DNA of 20,000 nt from Dictyostelium firmibasis (GCA_036169595.1 CM069765.1:8062501-8082500); one strand, 5' to 3'. Counted from the first letter of the stretch, positions 8,533 through 18,406 are shown. The notes: generated by a model from the sequence alone, not told the origin. Numbers and translations: made by a program.

Positions 8533-9866
8533 CTTTTATAATATATAAAAAAATTATTGAAATTAATAAAATGTATCTTTTTTTTTTTTTTTTTTTTTTA
8601 AAAAAAAAGAGGTTGATTTATGAAATGTAGTGGAGGTAGTGAATTTTATTTATTTGTTGTGTTTATTAAAAACTATGCATATTTAAAAAAAAAAAAAAAA
8701 AAAATGAAAAAAAAAAAAAAATCCCTAAAAATTTTTGGTGCCACCAAGCAAAAAAAAACAAAAAAAAATAAAAAATAAAAAAATAATAAATAAAAAAAAA
8801 AAAAAGAAAAATTTGTGATCTGAAAATGACGAATTAGCAAAAAAGTGTGATCGATCTTTTCGATGAATTTAATTATTAAAAATTTAGACTATCTTTCTGT
8901 TATATTTATTATTGGTATTCACTCCACCTTTTATTATAATGAATAGTTTTTGATGCTGTTTCAAATGGATTTTTATTTTTTTATTTATTTTTTTAGTTTG
9001 AAAATAATGGTAAAAATGGTGAAAATATCAAAATATAAAAATTGCAAAGCTTTGCTCTTTTTTTTATCAAGCACTTTTTTTTTTTTTTTGTAGTTATTTT
9101 ACTTTTTTTTTTTTTTTAGTTAACTTTAAATTTATAAAGTGCATAAAAAAGAAAACAATAAAAAAAAATTTTATAAAAAATAAAATAAAATTTAATATTT
9201 TTTTGAATAATATTATTATAAATTTATAAAAAACAAAATAAAATTTAAAAAATTAATCTAAAAAAAAAAAATGTGGAATATAGTGTAGATACACTGTATT
9301 AATATGTTTTTTTTTTTTTTTTTTTTACTTACACAATTTCCTGAACTCTACAGGAAAATATTTGAAATTAATATTTATCACTAACCAAGTTTGTTTACTT
9401 GCTGTATTCAATTAAAAAAATACCAATTTAATAGCACTTTTGGATTGAAATTTTAAAAAAAAAAATCTAAATAAAATTAAAATAATTTTATATTAATTAT
9501 TTGGAATATAAAGAAATATTATATGTACAAATATATATAAAAATTATTATAAAAAAAAAAAAAAAAAAAAAAAATAAAAAATAAAAAAAAAAAAAGAAAT
9601 AATAAAAATTTTTTTTTTTTGATTTTTTTTTCTTTTTTTTTTTTTTTAATTTGAAAAATATATGGGTGAAAGAGATAACCAATTTTTTTTGGTTTTTTTT
9701 TTTTTTTTTTTTATTGTTGGTTATGTTTTTTTTTTTTTTTTTTGTTTTTTTTAAAAAAATTTACATTATTACTGTTTTCTCTAATGTTTTTTAATTGATT
9801 TAAAAAATGATCAAACATATGTTGATGTTTATATTATTATCCAAACCTACCCTTTGTGTGAAATGG

Positions 9867-9905
<39 letters not shown>

Positions 9906-10428
9906 TAAAATTAAAAAAAAAAAAAATTTTAAAAAAAAAAAAGATTTTTTTTTCTCCATTTTTTTTTTCAAATAAATCTTTGTCAAAAAATTATTAAAAA
10001 AAAAAAAAATTCAAAAAATTCAAAAAATTCAAAAAAATAAAAAAAGAAAAAAAAAAAGGCTTAAAATATTAAAAAGAGAGATAATGAAAAAAATTTGATA
10101 ACTTTTGAATAAAACAAATATTTCATTTTTATATTTGATATAAAACTACTGTTTTAATTGTTTTTATTATTATTATTATAGTTATAATTATAATTATTAT
10201 TATTATTACTACAATTATTTTAATTCAAAATTTTTTTATTTTTATTTTTATTATTTTTATTTTTCACTTTTAGAAATTGAAAATTGGTATATTAATAGAT
10301 TCATCAAAGAATTAATCGTCTTGTGTGTTTTTTTTATTTGTTTTAAAAATCTATTTATTTTTTTTAATTTTTAATTTTTTTTTAAAATTTTTTTTTTATT
10401 TTTTTAATTTATTTTTTTTTTCAATTTT

Positions 10429-10459
<31 letters not shown>

Positions 10460-10661
10460 TTAAAATTTAATTTGAAGAAACAATATAGAAATTCTATTTA
10501 TACACAAAATTTTTATATATAATATAATTTCTTCTTTGTCTTATCATACACAACACCCACATCTACACACATAAGCTCACCCTCAACACATCAATTGTAA
10601 ATTACATTCGAACCACTCACACATATACCAACAACGCAAAACATCTTATATAATAATAAAA
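8533..10661. other. Divergent intergenic region between wipA and the UBC12 gene
   Basis: About 2.1 kb separates two genes that are transcribed away from each other, so it must hold both promoters. Most of it is homopolymeric A or T (longest at about 9550-9575, 9640-9740 and 9872-9898). Small non-repetitive islands stand out: a near-palindrome at 8735-8747, mixed sequence at 8812-8965, a perfect hairpin at 9337-9357, and mixed sequence at 9775-9870. I see no convincing gene. Confidence 0.6.
10530..10661 (+). promoter_or_regulatory. C-rich, G-poor 5' leader of the UBC12 gene
   Basis: The sequence just before the ATG is full of CA and CC steps (ACACCCACATC, CACTCACACA) with only about five G residues over 130 bases. 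The spacer upstream is A/T-only. This abrupt change marks the transcribed leader. It ends in an A-rich AATAAAAATG start context typical of Dictyostelium. Confidence 0.6.
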
Positions 10662-11593
10662 ATGTTTCGTTTAAAGGAGTTACAAAAAAAGCAACAACAA
10701 CAGCAACAACAACAACAACAGGCTGCAGCACCAGCAACTAATGGAACAGATGCTGTCACAACAGAACCAACAGATGTCAAGAGACAAAATTCTAATGATT
10801 TGAAAGAAATTAGAAAACAAAAGTCAAAAGATAGTTATTTTTCATTAAAAACAAAACAATCTTCAGAATCTGGAAGCAAAAGAGCTAATCCAGCTGAATT
10901 AAGAGCACAAAAAGGTAAAAAAAAAAAAAAAACCAAAAAAGAATGGAAAAAAAGGTATTCATACTAATATAAATTATTTACTTTTCAGATATTGATGAAA
11001 TGGAAGTTCCAGTTGGTTGCGCAGTTTCATTCAAAGATACAAATGATATTTTGAACTTTAATTTATCAATTACTCCAACTGATGGTATTTATTATTATTT
11101 TTTTCCAACTAAACATTCGATAATTAACCATTTTTATTTTTTTTTTCAAAATTAATTTCCCATAGGACTTTATCAATCAGCAACATTCCAATTTACAATT
11201 AATATTCCATCAACTTATCCATATGATCCACCAAAGGTTCATTGTGATACCCTTGTTTACCATCCAAACATTGACTTAGAAGGTCATGTTTGTCTTAACA
11301 TTCTTAGACAAGATTGGATGCCAGTTTTAAATATTGGTACTGTTATTTTCGGTCTTATGACCTTATTTTTAGAACCAAATCCAGATGATCCATTAAATAA
11401 AGGTAACATTAAAACCATTAATTTTTTATTAATATGTAGCGAAACTAACGATTGTTTTATTTTGTAATGGTTATAACAAATTACAGAGGCAGCTCAATTA
11501 ATGATAGATAATAAAAAGTCTTTTGAGGCAAATGTTAGACAATCATTGCGTGGAGGTTATATTTCAAATCGTCAATTCCCAAAATTATTATAG
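10662..11593 (+). CDS. ube2m: NEDD8-conjugating enzyme E2 (UBC12/UBE2M)
   Basis: There are four exons (10662-10914, 10989-11084, 11166-11402, 11487-11593), GT/AG introns with consistent phase, and 230 aa. The UBC fold starts at about residue 85 (DIDEMEVP). It contains HPN at 149-151 and the catalytic Cys159 in [12 protein letters not shown]. The helix after the active site has [15 protein letters not shown], and the protein ends [19 protein letters not shown]. These are diagnostic of UBC12 rather than ubiquitin E2s. The enzyme accepts NEDD8 from the UBA3/NAE1 E1 and passes it to cullins. The segment at about 59-84 (YFSLKTK...AELRAQKDIDE) matches the normal N-terminus of animal UBC12. Ahead of it lies an extra 58-residue stretch with MFRLKELQ and poly-Gln. 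The symbol follows the human name. Confidence 0.95.
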
Positions 11594-11829
11594 ATAATGA
11601 TAGTAAACGATTAACATCAATAATATAATAAATAACAACCAACCAACCTATAAACCACTTTAGTCAATCTCACTCAACCAACCCAAACGCAAAAAAAAAA
11701 ATAAAAATAAAAATAAAAAATAAAAATGAAAAAAGTAAAATTTGTATGATGAAAAAAAAAAATCCAACTATTTTTATTTATTTTTTTATTTATTTTTTTA
11801 TTATTTTATAGTTTTTCCCATTTTTTTTC
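11594..11829. other. Convergent 3' flanks of the UBC12 gene and the Ser-rich gene
   Basis: After the UBC12 stop come AATAAA-like signals (about 11620-11635), and then a C-rich stretch (CAACCAACCAACC and CTCACTCAACCAACCC). A and T homopolymers follow, up to the stop of the opposing gene. The C-rich part is probably 3' untranslated region on the + strand. Confidence 0.5.
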
Positions 11830-12366
11830 TCAGTGGGAATTGGTTGGTATTTCGTTTTGGCTTTGATTGGAGCTTTCACTGTTACTTTGGCTTTGAGCAC
11901 TACGATGAAGATTACCACTTTGACAAGCTGGACAACGATGATCTCCATTGAGGCTTTTCGAACTGTGAATACTTTGGCTTTCGGCACTTTGACTACCTTT
12001 ACTTTGGTTTTCAGTACTTTGATGATTTTCACTTTGATAACTTCCACTTTGATGACTTAAAGTTTGGCTTGCGGAATTTTGATGGTTTTTACTTTGGCTT
12101 TCACTACTTTGGTGAAGACTATCACTTTGGCTTCCAGAACTTTGATCAAGACTACCGCTTTGGCTTCCAGAACTTTGATGAGGACTACCGTTTTGGCTTT
12201 CAGAACTCTCACTACTTCCTACATTTTGGCTATTACTATTGGCTTCAGAGTGAAATGAATGACATGGTATAAGTGAAGGAGATTGAGCGCTGAGAGGTGA
12301 CTCTGCGATGGCATTAATACAAAATACAGCCAACAATAAAAGAATTAAAGTAACATTTGTTTTCAT
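11830..12366 (-). CDS. Small secreted Ser/Gln-rich repeat protein
   Basis: This is a single exon of 178 aa. Residues 1-21 form a clear signal peptide (MKTNVTLILLLLAVFCINAIA) with likely cleavage before ESP. The mature part is dominated by Ser, Gln, Asn and His. Residues about 50-93 repeat with an 11-residue period (QSSGSQSGSLD, QSSGSQSDSLH and similar), and a looser SQS pattern follows to the end. Cysteines occur at 35 and in a CPAC motif at 145-148. The protein is probably secreted or in the cell-surface/extracellular matrix and heavily hydrophilic. I do not recognise the family. The length, signal peptide and biased composition recall small developmentally regulated Dictyostelium proteins, but no function can be assigned. 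Confidence 0.8.
   Translation of the reverse strand: MKTNVTLILLLLAVFCINAIAESPLSAQSPSLIPCHSFHSEANSNSQNVGSSESSESQNGSPHQSSGSQSGSLDQSSGSQSDSLHQSSESQSKNHQNSASQTLSHQSGSYQSENHQSTENQSKGSQSAESQSIHSSKSLNGDHRCPACQSGNLHRSAQSQSNSESSNQSQNEIPTNSH
12088..12219 (-). repeat. 33-bp tandem repeat, four copies, in the Ser-rich gene
   Basis: Units lie at 12088-12120, 12121-12153, 12154-12186 and 12187-12219. They share a core of CTTTGGCTTYCAGAAC followed by TTTGATnAnGACTACC-like sequence with substitutions. Each unit encodes 11 residues, so the array expanded by in-frame duplication. Confidence 0.85.
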
Positions 12367-12700
12367 TTTTTCTGTAAATAAAAAGTGATAATTTAATATT
12401 TATATAAAATTTTTAAATTTGTAAAAATAATAATATTTGTTAGAATAATAGAAAATAAATGAAAAAAAAAAGTGAGTTAAATAGAGAAAAAAAAAAAAGG
12501 GAAAATAATAAAAAAAAAAAATAAAAAAATTAAATTATTAAATTAAACCAAAATAGGAAACCTTTTTAATTTTATTTAATAATTATCAATTTAAGCAATA
12601 ATTAATTTTTTTTCAAAAAAATAAAAAGGAGTAATTTAATTTAAAATTTTATATTTTATTTTATATTTTATATTTATTTTTTTTGTTTTTATTTTTTATG

Positions 12701-12732
<32 letters not shown>

Positions 12733-12841
12733 AAAAAAGGAGATATTTAAAACAAACCAAAGTTCTTAAAAAAATAAATTTATGATGTATTAACTTGTTG
12801 ACAGTTATACAGGTTAGTGTGATGGTTTTTTTTTATTGGAA
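12367..12841. other. Short intergenic region, tandem - strand genes
   Basis: This is A/T-rich spacer holding the promoter of the Ser-rich gene and the 3' end of the next gene upstream on the - strand. A T tract of about 26 bases lies at 12701-12726. A slightly more complex patch at 12780-12830 is probably 3' untranslated region. I see no gene. Confidence 0.5.
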
Positions 12842-13657
12842 TTACGATTGAATTGCAATGTTTGGCAATGGATAAATTCCATAAACATTTACATCTATTT
12901 CATTCTTTTCATAGTTATTGATAGAGACTTGGAAATGTAAATCATCCCTGTTCATGAGTTGAGGTGATAACATTACAAAAGCAGGTAACTGGTTTGGTAA
13001 ACCAGTAATTACTAACCATCTATAATTCAAAATATTTTTACTATTGCCAACAAAATCATCATTTACATTATTATTACAACTACTATAAAAATAATCTTGT
13101 GATAAAAAATTTGCATCTTGATCGTCAAATTCTAAAAATGTTTTAATTTGTTGTCTTGAAAAACCTATAAATGCAGTATCTTCTTTATTTCTATTGTTAT
13201 TATTAATATTATTATCACTATTTAGACAGTCAATCTTTGAAGTTAATTTAGTTGATAATGATGGAATTGAATCAATATAATTCTTTAATACAAATGCTTC
13301 AAATAAAGTTGAGTCTTGAATTGGGTCTAAAGTAAGGAAATAGTTTGTCTCAATAGTTGATGTTATTTTCTTATTAGCATCGCCACTGGTTTCATCACCT
13401 TTGATTGTATATCTCAAAGAGAATGAGGTAATACCTTGAAAAGAGTTGGTGACTCTTGCTTTGCTTTGATGAATAGTATAAAAACCATTTGGTGTACCTG
13501 TTTTGGTATCACGAATGAATTTTATAAACCTTTTACAAATTACTAATGGAATTTTATTACCCAATACTATTTATTAATAAAAGAAAAATAATAATAATAA
13601 TAATAAAAAAAAAAAAAAAAAAAGTTTTGGGTTAGCATTCCTTTATTAATAAATGAT

Positions 13658-13694
<37 letters not shown>

Positions 13695-14100
13695 TTCTTA
13701 AAAAAAATGGGTTTCTACACATACAATTACCAGTTAAATCTGATGCACTTCGATATGTTTCACCTTGATGTGATAAAGTTGAGCACGATAAGAGGAGATG
13801 TGGGCATTTATTTAACCCAGTATTTTCGTTATTTACTAAATTCTTAGACGAGTAAACACTATTACAATATGGGCATATAAATTCTGTACCTGGAATATTA
13901 TTTATGTTATTACTAATTACACCATTGCTACTATTTCTTAAATTTATGTTATTATTATTGCTGTTGTTGGTAGTATTTCCACTACTACCGCCGCCATCGG
14001 AGTTGTCATTAGAGTCTGTATTATTATCAATACTATTACTACTATTATTACTATTACTATTGTTTTTATTACTACTATTATTTGGAGGAGACATCGTCAT
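12842..14100 (-). CDS. Protein of unknown function with Cys/His cluster
   Basis: There are two exons (14100-13731 and 13566-12842) joined across a 164-nt intron with a GTAATT donor and a poly-pyrimidine/AATAG acceptor. The codon GTA is split across the junction, and the product has 364 aa. Residues 1-70 are Asn/Ser-rich. Residues 76-111 contain CPYC, CPHLLLSC and a following His, a spacing that could bind zinc. After the junction the protein is globular with no recognisable motif (IPLVICKRFIKFIRD, FSLRYTIKGDETSG, YRWLVITGLPNQLPAFVML, VNVYGIYPLPNIAIQS). There is no signal peptide or membrane segment. It might be a dictyostelid-specific protein. An alternative downstream ATG two codons in would change little. 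It is divergent from the Ctk3-like gene. Confidence 0.8.
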
Positions 14101-14250
14101 TATTATTATTATTAAAAAAGATAATAATAAAAAATATAAAGTTTGATATTAAAGGGAGTTCTGTTGCATAAAAAATTTATGTTGAGGGAAAAAAAATATT
14201 TGAAAAAAATAAAAAAATAAAAAAAAAAATATAAAAAAATAAAAAATTTG

Positions 14251-14283
<33 letters not shown>

Positions 14284-14464
14284 AAAAAAAAAAAATAAAA
14301 TTGTTTTTGGTAAAAAAAAAATATTTTCTCTTTTTATATTTTTTATCCTTCTTATAGGTTGTTCACTATACTTGATTAAATTAGAAATATATTTTTTATT
14401 GTTTTTTTTAAAATTTTAATTTTTTTATATTTATTTTTTTTATCTAATAAAAATGATTTTCCAT

Positions 14465-14505
<41 letters not shown>

Positions 14506-15132
14506 CCAATATTTTTTTTTTTCTGATATCTCAAAATATGCCATGGTTTAATTATTTATTTTTCAAATATTTTCACAATAAAAACTCCTCATCTTGGCTT
14601 AAAATATTACATAATGTCTTAGTTTTAAAAAAAGATGAGGATGAACTATCTTTAATTTTTCTATCATTCAATTTAAAATTTCAATTTTAATTTCAACTTG
14701 AAACACTTTAGTTCCTCACAAACTAACTTCTATTTGTATTGATGTGAAGTTGGAACTGGTACAAAGGCAGATTCAAAAAAAAAAAAAAAAAAAAAATAAA
14801 ATAAAAAATAAAAAATAAAAAATAAAAAAAATAAAATAAAATTAAAAAAAAAAAAAATAAAAAAAAAAAAAAAATTTTAAAAAAACAAAAAAAAAAAAAA
14901 AAAAGTAATATTTTTTTTTTTCTAATTTTTATTTTCCCCAATCAAACCATTTCAAGAAAAGAAGTAGAAGAAAAAGCGAGAAATAGAAAGTGATTTATAA
15001 TCGCTCGACTTAAAAAGATAAAAAAAAAAAAAAAAAAAAAAACAAAAAAAAAAAAAAACAACAAAAAGAATATAAATTCCTCTCTTTTTTTTTTTTTTTG
15101 TGTTTCACCAAAAAAAAAAAAATTATAAAGAA
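14101..15132. other. Divergent intergenic region between the Cys/His protein and the Ctk3-like gene
   Basis: About 1 kb that must contain both promoters. It has long A tracts (14251-14279, 14776-14800 and 14845-14905) and T tracts (14468-14498). A more complex segment at about 14540-14770 holds a perfect 9-bp inverted repeat (CCTCATCTT at 14587-14595 and AAGATGAGG at 14632-14640). The 14941-15008 stretch is purine-rich and probably belongs to the leader of the + strand gene. No gene is recognised. Confidence 0.55.
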
Positions 15133-16824
15133 ATGGATATATTTGATAGTACAATTACGTCTTTTGAAGATTTCCCATCTGAACGTTTCAAGGAGCAACT
15201 GGAATCCCTCACTATTGACTCGATAGAAAGAGCTTGCCAATTTGTGTTGGAAAACCTCTCATGTATAGATGATTTGTTCGATGTTTTGCTTAATAGAATG
15301 AGAAAGGTAAAGTATTTATGATGACTACACCAATAATTGATACCGTTAATAAGATTTATAAATAATACACACTGTAATAGTAATCACCATATAAATTCAA
15401 CTTTTTTTTTTTTAAAATTGAAAAAAAAATCTTTTTTTTTATAAAAAAAAATTGAAAAAAAAAAAAGTTTTACATATATATATAATAATTATTTCCATCT
15501 TTTGTAGAAAATAAATATTGGAAAACTAGGGTCAGAGGTATTTCACTCTAAATATAGGGATTGGACAAAACAATTGGGGTTTTCCTCTTTTTCTCTATTT
15601 TTTTTTTTTTTTTTTTTTTTTCAATTTATAACAATAGCAATAAAGTAGGGGAGATGGTTGTTATATTCAATAAAAAAAAAAAAAAAGACCCAAACCATGA
15701 CCATCTTCCCAAACTGAAATAAAAAAAAAGGAAAATGAACAATAAAATTTTTTATTTATTTTTTATTATTATTATTTTTTTTTTTTTCCAATGTCTTTAT
15801 TTTGTTTTATTTTGAATACTTTTTAGAAACAGAAACTATAAGAATTGAAATTTGATTTGTAAATGTCATTTTTTTATTCAAAAATATAGAAGAAAGTACA
15901 ATAAAATAGAGAGAGGGAGATGAAATGGGCATGCCACTTTTTATATTCACACCATTATCATTATAATAATCATCACCAAAAATCTTATAATTTTTAAATT
16001 CAATTATTATTTTTTTTAAAACAATTATAATAAAGGTAAAAAAAAAAAAAAAAAAAATATTAATATAAAATCTTTTCTTTATTTATCTTATTGTGTCGTT
16101 ATTTTTTTTTATTTAATTTTTATTTTCCATTTTTTTTTTTTTTCATCTTTTTTTCTTTTTTTTTATTTATACAGAGTGCGTACCATAAAAGGTTGTTATT
16201 TTTTAATTTAATAGATAGTATATGTATTGGCTGCAGTAGAATAGAGAATCATGCATATAAGAAATTTATAATAAACAATGTGGATGAAATAATACCATTG
16301 ATTTTACCAGATGATAATTTAGATGTAAAGAGAAAGAACCGAGAAGCAATTGAAAGAATAATAAGATCATGGTCAAATAATCATGTTTTTGATGATACAT
16401 TTACATCGAGAGCTTTCTCAATTCTATCAGGTGTTGCAAAAGAATCAAGATCAATTTGTCCAAACCTTTCAGAGAAAGAAATCGCTCGACTATTAAAAAA
16501 GATGGAAGAAAAAAGAAAAGATCAAAAGAAGAAGAGAATAGACCCAGAAAATTCTCATCCATTAGATGAGTTTATTGAGTTATGGTTTAATTTTAATTTG
16601 TCAGCAAATGATAATTCCTCAACATCAGAACCATACTCCGCAGCCCTTAATGATACTATTAATACCAATAATTGTAGTAGTAATAGTAAAAATAATTTAC
16701 AAATAGATACAGAAAAAGAAATAAATGAAATATTACCATCATCATCATCGTCATCAACAACAGGAATAACAACTCCATCTTCACCGACACATACTTCATT
16801 AGATAATAGTACCATTAATAACAC

Positions 16825-16865
<41 letters not shown>

Positions 16866-18406
16866 GTAATAGTAATAATAGAAATATAAGTAATGGTAGT
16901 GACGAGTCACTTTTAGATAAAGAAAGAATATATAAATCAGATTATGAAATTTATAATTCATTTAAATCTCAATTTACAATACCTGAATGGCCATCTTATG
17001 AAATAGAAGATATTGATTTATTTACAAGTGGAAATGATGGTGAATATCAAGATTATATAGAAAATGAATATAGTTCTTTTAATCAAAACAATTATTTAGA
17101 ATATAAAAAGAAAAATAAAGACAATGAAATCAAGTATAATGGTATTAACAACTATTACAATGGAGATAGAAGTTCTGGTGGTCAAAACAGTGATGGCGGT
17201 AATTTTATGAACAGTATACTAAACTATTGTTTTTATGAACATAAAAATCATTTCAATTTTATAAAGAATAATAAGAATAGCCATTATCCATATAATACTA
17301 GTGGTTATTTAAATAATCGTGTTGATAATTATCAACCCTATTCACCAAAAACAACAAGTGACTCTCATAAACTACAACATTATTTCGACAGGATAGAATA
17401 TATGAGCAAAAATGGTATTGATATTACTGATATATGTACAAAACCAAAATCAATTGAAACTATACCACACACTATTAGTGGTAGTGGTGGCGGTGATAGA
17501 ATGGATTTAGACACCAACGAGAAAAATGGTAACAGTGAAAATCTATTTATAACGAAAAATGATGAAAACAGAGGTAAAAGTAGAAAAAGAAGAAGCTCAA
17601 GTAGAGGTGAATCAGATCATCAATCTAGATATTATCGAGATTCTAGTAGGGATAGGGATAGAGATGGTAGAGATAGCAGATATCACAGAGATGGAAGGGA
17701 TAGAGATAATAGAGACCACAGGGACGGAAGAGACAGAGATAGTAGGGAAAGAAGAGATCATAGAGATAGTAGAGACCACAGAGATAGCAGAGATCATAGA
17801 GATAGCAGAGATCATAGAGACAGTAGAGACAGAAGAGAAAGTAGAGACAGTAGAGACAGTAGAGATAGTAGAGATAGTAGAGATAGTAGAGATAGTAGAG
17901 AAAGTAGGGACCACCGAGATCATAGAGATAGCAGAGATAGTAGAGACTATAGAGAAAGTAGGGACCACCGAGATCATAGAGACGGCAGAGATAGTAGAGA
18001 CCATAGAGATAGTAGGGATAGTAGAGACCATAGAGATAGTGATGGTAAAGATGGTATGGAAATCGATTATAGAGAGAATAAAGACCATAGAGATTCCGAT
18101 ACTAGGGATGATAGAAATAGGGACGACAAGTATCATCATATCGATAATAGAGAAAAGAGAGATAATTACAATGAAAGAAATTATAGAGATGACAGAAATG
18201 AAAAAAATGATAGAAATGAAAAAAATGATAAAAATGATAAAAATGATAAAAATGATAAAAGTGATAAAAATGAAAGAAATCAAGAAGGAAATAAAGAAAG
18301 ATTTCATAATGAAAGGGATTCAAGAGATTTCAACAGAAGTAAGGATAATATGGTCAATAATGAAAGTAATAGAAGCTCAAGTAATAGAAGTAACAATCGG
18401 CATTAA
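15133..18406 (+). CDS. CTD-kinase subunit gamma (Ctk3)-like protein with RD-repeat tail
   Basis: There are two exons (15133-15306 and 16175-18406) around an 868-nt phase-0 intron, giving 801 aa. The start is supported by the AAAGAAATG context. Residues 1 to about 140 look like the CID-type helical domain of Ctk3: FKEQLESLTIDSIERACQFVLEN, RLLFFNLIDSICIGCSR, VDEIIPLILPDDN, NREAIERIIRSW. Residues about 155-198 match the second Ctk3 module: LSEKEIARLLKKMEEKRKD followed by DEFIELWFNF. Ctk3 in yeast joins the Cdk Ctk1 and cyclin Ctk2 to phosphorylate the RNA polymerase II C-terminal domain. The middle is Asn/Ser-rich. Residues about 547-690 are RDSRDHRD-type repeats, followed by a KNDKND tract, resembling the charged tails of nuclear RNA-processing factors. 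Assignment is from motif pattern; another CID protein is the main alternative. Confidence 0.85.
15307..16174 (+). other. Unusually long intron of the Ctk3-like gene
   Basis: It starts GTAAAG and ends TTTATACAG. At 868 nt it is several times longer than the other introns here (about 70-165 nt). Most is A/T-rich, but it contains non-repetitive islands at 15500-15590, 15640-15725 and 15880-15980. The first holds a candidate 30-nt in-frame exon and the second a long-stem inverted repeat. Confidence 0.7.
16825..16866 (+). repeat. (CAA)n tract encoding poly-Asn
   Basis: A run of AAC codons gives about 13 consecutive Asn residues in the linker of the Ctk3-like protein. Unlike the other Asn tracts in the window it uses AAC almost exclusively. 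Confidence 0.85.
17626..18056 (+). repeat. (AGAGAY)n repeats encoding RD/RDSRDHRD tail
   Basis: Imperfect hexamer and longer-period repeats built from AGAGAT, AGTAGAGAC and CATAGAGAT units. In frame they encode alternating Arg and Asp with Ser and His. Both other + strand frames and one - strand frame are open by consequence. A second short AAAATGATA array at about 18187-18272 encodes the NEKND/KNDKND segment. Confidence 0.9.

Noticed and set aside
11790-12272. Several + strand and one - strand frame over the Ser-rich gene
   Set aside because: They follow the 33-bp repeat; only the - strand frame with a signal peptide has a sensible start, stop and composition.
13567-13730. Extension of the Cys/His protein into a Lys/Asn/Phe run
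   Set aside because: This is translation into the intron; the GTAATT donor at 13730 and the TAG acceptor at 13567 restore a long open frame.
14723-15240. Phe- and Lys-rich - strand frames upstream of the Ctk3-like gene
   Set aside because: They arise from A and T homopolymers and overlap the true + strand exon.
16091-16174. Upstream Phe-rich start of the Ctk3-like frame (MCRYFFLFNF...)
   Set aside because: It is translation of the T-rich 3' end of the intron; the ACAG acceptor at 16174 and the conserved helix after it place the exon start at 16175.
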